From: Azorhizobium oxalatiphilum
GTDB taxonomy: Bacteria > Pseudomonadota > Alphaproteobacteria > Rhizobiales > Xanthobacteraceae
Reading direction: 5' to 3'
DNA: 64,000 nucleotides
Assembly (NCBI RefSeq): GCF_014635325.1
Contig: NZ_BMCT01000012.1
Span: forward strand, 100,792 to 164,791
The notes under the pieces were generated by a model. That model was not told where the DNA came from, did no database searches, and worked only from the letters and a program-made list of their open reading frames with translations. Both the position numbers and the translations under genes were made by a program. Within the stretch, counting starts at the first letter, position 1; every line of letters starts with the position of its first letter. Shown piece after piece: positions 60,070 to 64,000 of this stretch.

Positions 60070-61350
60070 ATGGCAAAGGCCCTGGAAGGCGTCCGCATCC
60101 TGGACTTCACCCACGTTCAGTCGGGACCGACCTGCACGCAGCTGCTGGCCTGGTTCGGCGCCGACGTGATCAAGGTCGAACGCCCCGGCGAGGGGGACGT
60201 GACCCGCGCCCAGCTGCGCGACGTCCCCAATGCGGACAGTCTCTATTTCACCATGCTGAATTCCAACAAGCGCTCCATCACGCTCGACACCAAGAATGCC
60301 GAGGGCAAGAAGGTGCTCGAGGATCTGGTGAAGGCGTGCGACGTGCTGGTGGAGAATTTCGCCCCCGGCGCGCTGGATCGCATGGGCTTCACCTGGGAGC
60401 GCCTGCAGGCGATCAATCCCCGCCTCATCCTCGCCTCGGTGAAGGGGTTCGGCCCCGGCCCGTTCGAGGACTGCAAGGTTTATGAGAACGTTGCCCAATG
60501 CACGGGCGGCGCGGCTTCCACCACCGGTTTCCGTGACGGCCTGCCCATGGTGACGGGCGCGCAGATCGGCGACAGCGGCACCGGCCTGCATCTGGCGCTC
60601 GGCATCGTCACCGCGCTGTTCCAGCGCGAGCAGACGGGGCGCGGCCAGAAGGTGCTCGCTGCCATGCAGGACAGCGTGCTGAACCTGTGCCGCGTGAAGG
60701 TGCGCGACCAGCAGCGCCTGGAGCGTGGCCCGTTGCGCGAATACAGCCAGTTCGGCGAGGGCGTGCCCTTCGGCGATGCGGTGCCGCGCGCGGGCAATGA
60801 TTCAGGCGGCGGCCAGCCAGGCCGCATCCTGAAGTGCAAGGGCTGGGAGCATGATCCCAACGCCTACATCTATTTCATCACCCAGGCCCCCGTGTGGAAC
60901 AAGATCTGCGAAGTGATCGGTGAGCACACCTGGACCATGGATCCGGCCTATGCGACGCCGGCCGGGCGCCTGCCGCACCTGAACGAGATCTTCACCCGCA
61001 TCGAAGCGTGGACCATGGCCCACACCAAGTTCGAGGCCATGGAGATCCTCAACAAGTACGACATTCCGTGCGGGCCGATCCTCTCCATGAAGGAGATCGT
61101 CGCCGACGAGTCGCTCTACGCCACCGGCACGCTGGTGGAAGTGGAGCACCCCGTGCGCGGCTCGTATCTGACGGTCGGCAACCCCATCAAACTGTCGGAC
61201 AACGACGTGCCGGTGGAGCGTTCTCCGCTGCTGGGCGAGCATACCGATGAGATCCTCGCCGCCGTGCTGGGCTTCGATGCGGAGCGCATCGCGCAGGTGC
61301 GCCAGTCCGGGGCGCTGGGGGAAGAGCCCCTGCGGCAGGCTGCGGAATGA
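60070..61350 (+). CDS. Class III CoA-transferase, diverged Frc-like (formyl-CoA:oxalate CoA-transferase paralogue)
   Basis: 426 residues. Frc residues retained in order: H15-V16-Q17, Q48, Y59, R104, the catalytic aspartate (D168, one position earlier because of a one-residue deletion near 128-135) in [11 protein letters not shown], and GLPMV in place of GPPTV. The glycine loop reads DSGGGQPGR instead of AGGGGQPGW, and W156 of the canonical protein is R155. So it is a class III transferase that may use a different donor or acceptor. Starts at ATG 60070 (GAGG 6 nt before) or at 60058. Lies between oxc and the canonical frc. Confidence 0.88.
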   Translation: MAKALEGVRILDFTHVQSGPTCTQLLAWFGADVIKVERPGEGDVTRAQLRDVPNADSLYFTMLNSNKRSITLDTKNAEGKKVLEDLVKACDVLVENFAPGALDRMGFTWERLQAINPRLILASVKGFGPGPFEDCKVYENVAQCTGGAASTTGFRDGLPMVTGAQIGDSGTGLHLALGIVTALFQREQTGRGQKVLAAMQDSVLNLCRVKVRDQQRLERGPLREYSQFGEGVPFGDAVPRAGNDSGGGQPGRILKCKGWEHDPNAYIYFITQAPVWNKICEVIGEHTWTMDPAYATPAGRLPHLNEIFTRIEAWTMAHTKFEAMEILNKYDIPCGPILSMKEIVADESLYATGTLVEVEHPVRGSYLTVGNPIKLSDNDVPVERSPLLGEHTDEILAAVLGFDAERIAQVRQSGALGEEPLRQAAE

Positions 61351-61745
61351 GTTTTCACGCGTCCGGACGCTGACCGGCGACCGGACGGGCGGGGCAGGGC
61401 GTTGACGCCCTGCGCAAGCAAGAGAACCAGAGGGCGCGCCCGGCACGCTGCATGAGCAGTGGATCAGGAGTGCCCTTCGGAACGGCCCGGCCCGCCTGCC
61501 CTCAAGGCCAGGCGGCGGGTCCGCCGCTCCCCGGTGCGGGCGGGTGGCAGGACCGGCAGCGCGCGGGCCCGGATGCGTGGTGAGACGAGACGTTCGGCTA
61601 AGCCAAATCGAGAAGTGGGCCTTGTCCGGTGCGATCAGTTCTCTCCTGCGGAAGGGCGCGGTCGGCGATGCCGCAATGATGAGTGTCGTGACAGGCATGG
61701 GATTTCGGCAAGAGGCCGGTCCCGGTCGTTCAAAGGGAGATGCAC
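61351..61745. other. Intergenic region between the two CoA-transferase genes
   Basis: About 395 nt, very GC-rich, with short G/C hairpins but no gene I believe in and no clear promoter. The size suggests that frc has its own transcription start or that a gene was lost here. Confidence 0.4.
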
Positions 61746-62996
61746 ATGACCAAGCCGCTCGAGGGTATCAAGATCATCGACTTCACGCATGTGCAGGCCG
61801 GTCCCGCCTGCACCCAGCTGCTGGCGTGGTTTGGTGCCGACGTGATCAAGGTGGAGCGTCCCGGTTCCGGCGACGTGACCCGCAACCAGCTGCGCGACAT
61901 CAGCAATGCTGACGCCCTCTATTTCACCATGCTGAATTCCAATAAGCGTTCGCTCACCCTCGACACCAAGACCCCGCAGGGCAAGGACGTTCTCACCAAG
62001 CTCATCAAGGAAAGCGATGTGCTGGTGGAGAACTTCGGCCCCGGCGCGCTGGACCGCATGGGCTTCACCTGGGAGCATATCAAGGAGCTGAACCCGGGCA
62101 TGATCGTTGCCTCGGTGAAGGGCTTCTCCGATGGCCATCACTATGAAGACCTGAAGGTGTACGAGAACGTGGCGCAGTGCGCCGGCGGTGCCGCCTCCAC
62201 CACCGGCTTCTGGGATGGCCCGCCCACCGTGTCGGCCGCCGCCCTCGGTGACTCGAACACCGGCATGCACCTCGCCATCGGCATTCTCACGGCGCTGCAC
62301 GCCAAGAACAAGACCGGCAAGGGCCAGAAGGTCGCCGTGTCCATGCAGGACTCGGTCATCAACCTCTGCCGCGTGAAGCTGCGCGACCAGCAGCGCCTCG
62401 ACCGCGTGGGCTATCTGGAAGAGTACCCGCAGTATCCGCACGGCGAGTTCTCCGACGTGGTGCCGCGCGGCGGCAATGCGGGCGGCGGCGGTCAGCCGGG
62501 CTGGGTGCTGAAGTGCAAGGGCTGGGAGACCGATCCCAACGCCTACATCTACTTCACCATCCAGGGTCATGCCTGGGCGCCCATCTGCAAGGCGCTGGGC
62601 CGCGAAGAGTGGATCAACGATCCGGCCTACAACACCGCCGAAGCCCGTCAGGACAAGATCTTCGAGATCTTCGCGATCATCGAGGCCTGGCTGGCCGACA
62701 AGACCAAGTTCGAGGCCGTGGACATCCTGCGCAAGTTCGACATTCCCTGCGCGCCGGTGCTCACCATGAAGGAGATCGCCAACGATCCGTCCCTGCGTGA
62801 GAGCGGCACCATTGTGGAAGTGGACCACAAGGAGCGCGGCAAGTATCTCACCGTCGGTTCCCCCATCAAGTTCTCGGACATGAAGGTGGAGATCACCGGT
62901 TCGCCGCTGCTCGGCGAGCACACCGACGAAGTGCTGGCGGACCTCGGCTATTCGGCCGAGCAGATCCAGGAACTGCACGCGGCCCGCGCGGTCTGA
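61746..62996 (+). CDS. frc: Formyl-CoA:oxalate CoA-transferase
   Basis: 416-residue class III CoA-transferase that moves CoA from formyl-CoA to oxalate, regenerating oxalyl-CoA. Frc landmarks in their expected positions: H15-V16-Q17, Q48 (YfdW type, where the Oxalobacter enzyme has Trp), Y59, R104, Y139-E140, W156, catalytic D169 in [12 protein letters not shown], and the flexible glycine loop [13 protein letters not shown]. An AAGGGAG site favours ATG 61746 over 61740. With oxc it forms the classical oxalate degradation cycle. Followed by a hairpin, then sucC. Confidence 0.95.
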   Translation: MTKPLEGIKIIDFTHVQAGPACTQLLAWFGADVIKVERPGSGDVTRNQLRDISNADALYFTMLNSNKRSLTLDTKTPQGKDVLTKLIKESDVLVENFGPGALDRMGFTWEHIKELNPGMIVASVKGFSDGHHYEDLKVYENVAQCAGGAASTTGFWDGPPTVSAAALGDSNTGMHLAIGILTALHAKNKTGKGQKVAVSMQDSVINLCRVKLRDQQRLDRVGYLEEYPQYPHGEFSDVVPRGGNAGGGGQPGWVLKCKGWETDPNAYIYFTIQGHAWAPICKALGREEWINDPAYNTAEARQDKIFEIFAIIEAWLADKTKFEAVDILRKFDIPCAPVLTMKEIANDPSLRESGTIVEVDHKERGKYLTVGSPIKFSDMKVEITGSPLLGEHTDEVLADLGYSAEQIQELHAARAV

Positions 62997-63330
62997 CGAT
63001 ATCCCTCCCGGCGCCTTCGGGCGCCGGGAGACCTTGCGTGCCGTGAACCTGCAATGAGCTGTACGGCAGGACGTGTTGAGTTGAGGCTCACGAGGAGCCT
63101 CTGGCGCGATGGCCGTTCCGGCCGATGGGAGCATGACGCTCCGGTGCCTGACATCGAAATTCGGGGCTGAGCCCCTTTTGGCTGGCGCGCCGGGACGGCT
63201 GCGCCATTTCAGTTTTCACTATCACCATCTGCTGGCGCGTCACGCGGTCGGCGATCGTTCCCCTGCCGGGAGATCGCGCGCCCCTGCGCCGCCAAGGTCT
63301 GCCCGGCGCTCCATTGAGGATCGGGTCAGA
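62997..63330. other. frc-sucC intergenic region
   Basis: 334 nt with the UUCG-loop hairpin at its left end; no gene seen. sucC probably has its own promoter here, not placed. Confidence 0.45.
63008..63031 (+). terminator. Hairpin with a UUCG loop after frc
   Basis: A perfect 10-bp G/C stem (63008-63017 with 63022-63031) closed by a TTCG tetraloop, a very stable structure, but no T run follows; it may end the transcript or protect the mRNA 3' end. Confidence 0.55.
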
Positions 63331-64000
63331 TGAACATCCATGAGTATCAGGCAAAAGCGCTCCTGAAGACGTATGGTGCGCCGGTTTCGCGCGGCGTGCC
63401 GGTGCTCGCCGTGAGCGAGGCTGAGGCGGCCGCAAAGGAGCTCGGCGGTCCTGTCTGGGTCGTCAAATCCCAGATCCACGCGGGTGGTCGCGGCAAGGGC
63501 AAGTTCAAGGAAGAAGCGGCCGGCGACAAGGGCGGCGTGCGTCTTGCCCGTTCGGTGGACGAGGTGAAAACCTTCGTCGAGCAGATGTTCGGCAACACGC
63601 TCGTCACTGTCCAGACGGGGCCTGCCGGCAAGCAGGTGAACCGGCTTTATCTGGAAGAGGGCGCTAATATCGCCAGCGAGTTTTATATCTCGCTCCTCGT
63701 TGATCGTGCATCCTCTCAGGTGTCCTTCGTTGTCTCCACCGAAGGCGGGATGGACATCGAGGAAGTGGCGCACAACACGCCTGAGAAGATCATCTCGTTC
63801 TCGGTGGATCCGGCGGCTGGCATCCAGGGCTTCCACGGCCGCAAGGTGGCGGATGCGCTGGGCCTGAAGGGCGACCTGTCCAAGCAGGCGGTGAAGCTCA
63901 CCGAAGTGCTCTACACCGCCTTCACCGACACCGACATGGAGATGCTGGAGATCAATCCGCTGATCGTCACCACCGACGGCAAGCTGAAGGTTCTCGACGC
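63331..64000 (+). CDS. sucC: Succinate-CoA ligase subunit beta (partial, continues past the window)
   Basis: The first 223 residues of the ADP-forming succinyl-CoA synthetase beta chain; the 3' end is cut by the window edge. Seen: [18 protein letters not shown] at the start, the ATP-grasp [30 protein letters not shown], and the [18 protein letters not shown] and [17 protein letters not shown] stretches. The sequence fits SucC better than malate-CoA ligase MtkA, which lacks the KGKFKE insertion. Standing directly after the oxalate cluster without mdh upstream is unusual; sucD is expected next but is out of view. Confidence 0.93.

Noticed and set aside
61544..61912. A 122-codon frame between the two CoA-transferase genes, extending into frc.
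   Set aside because: It overlaps frc in another frame and shows no domain or ribosome site.

Overview
The window is high-GC DNA packed with alphaproteobacterial genes, almost certainly from a Hyphomicrobiales (Rhizobiales) species. Evidence includes a CcrM-type GANTC methyltransferase, a GapR (DUF2312) protein, the split pntAA/pntAB/pntB transhydrogenase preceded by an aa3-oxidase subunit IV gene, the mutY/DUF721/dsbA group, and many small families typical of the order. Xanthobacteraceae (Azorhizobium or Xanthobacter type) is my best guess from gene content alone. It looks like chromosome: I found no insertion sequence, integrase, tRNA, rRNA or CRISPR array.

Layout. 1-10.9 kb holds mixed genes: a flavin-dependent oxidoreductase, a histone-deacetylase-like enzyme, an AIM24 protein, an acetyltransferase, a secreted pepsin-like protein, a molybdenum dehydrogenase pair (IorB/IorA) with an HxlR regulator, and a di-haem peroxidase behind an FNR/FixK box. 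10.9-13.1 kb is groES-groEL with a CIRCE operator. 13.3-17.2 kb has a lipoprotein, a CytX-like permease, a VOC protein and a radical SAM protein. 17.4-20.6 kb is the transhydrogenase operon. 20.7-24.8 kb carries an EF-Tu-barrel-like small protein, an SGNH hydrolase, a GIY-YIG protein, an M3 peptidase and a response regulator. 25.0-28.9 kb pairs an LdtD-like L,D-transpeptidase with a MepK-like peptidase. 29-37.7 kb has gapR, DUF1244, a DMT transporter, DUF1036, a TPR protein, rpmJ, an ABC1 kinase, a copper-handling pair and a LysR/tautomerase pair. 37.8-50.4 kb has ccrM, mutY/dciA-like/dsbA, gltB-gltD and a VTT membrane protein.

The most interesting stretch is 51.0-64.0 kb, an oxalate-catabolism island. 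It contains a PanE-family reductase that could be an oxalyl-CoA reductase, a divergent IclR regulator, a complete tripartite tricarboxylate transporter (TctC/TctB/TctA), an FCD-type GntR regulator, oxalyl-CoA decarboxylase (oxc), two formyl-CoA:oxalate CoA-transferase-like genes (one canonical, one diverged) and the start of sucC. Together they would import oxalate, activate it to oxalyl-CoA and send it either to formyl-CoA + CO2 or, by reduction, to glyoxylate. Two matching 18-bp palindromic sites, one before tctC and one before the GntR gene, suggest that this GntR protein controls uptake and itself. That TTT systems carry oxalate, and that sucCD serves this pathway, are inferences from context.
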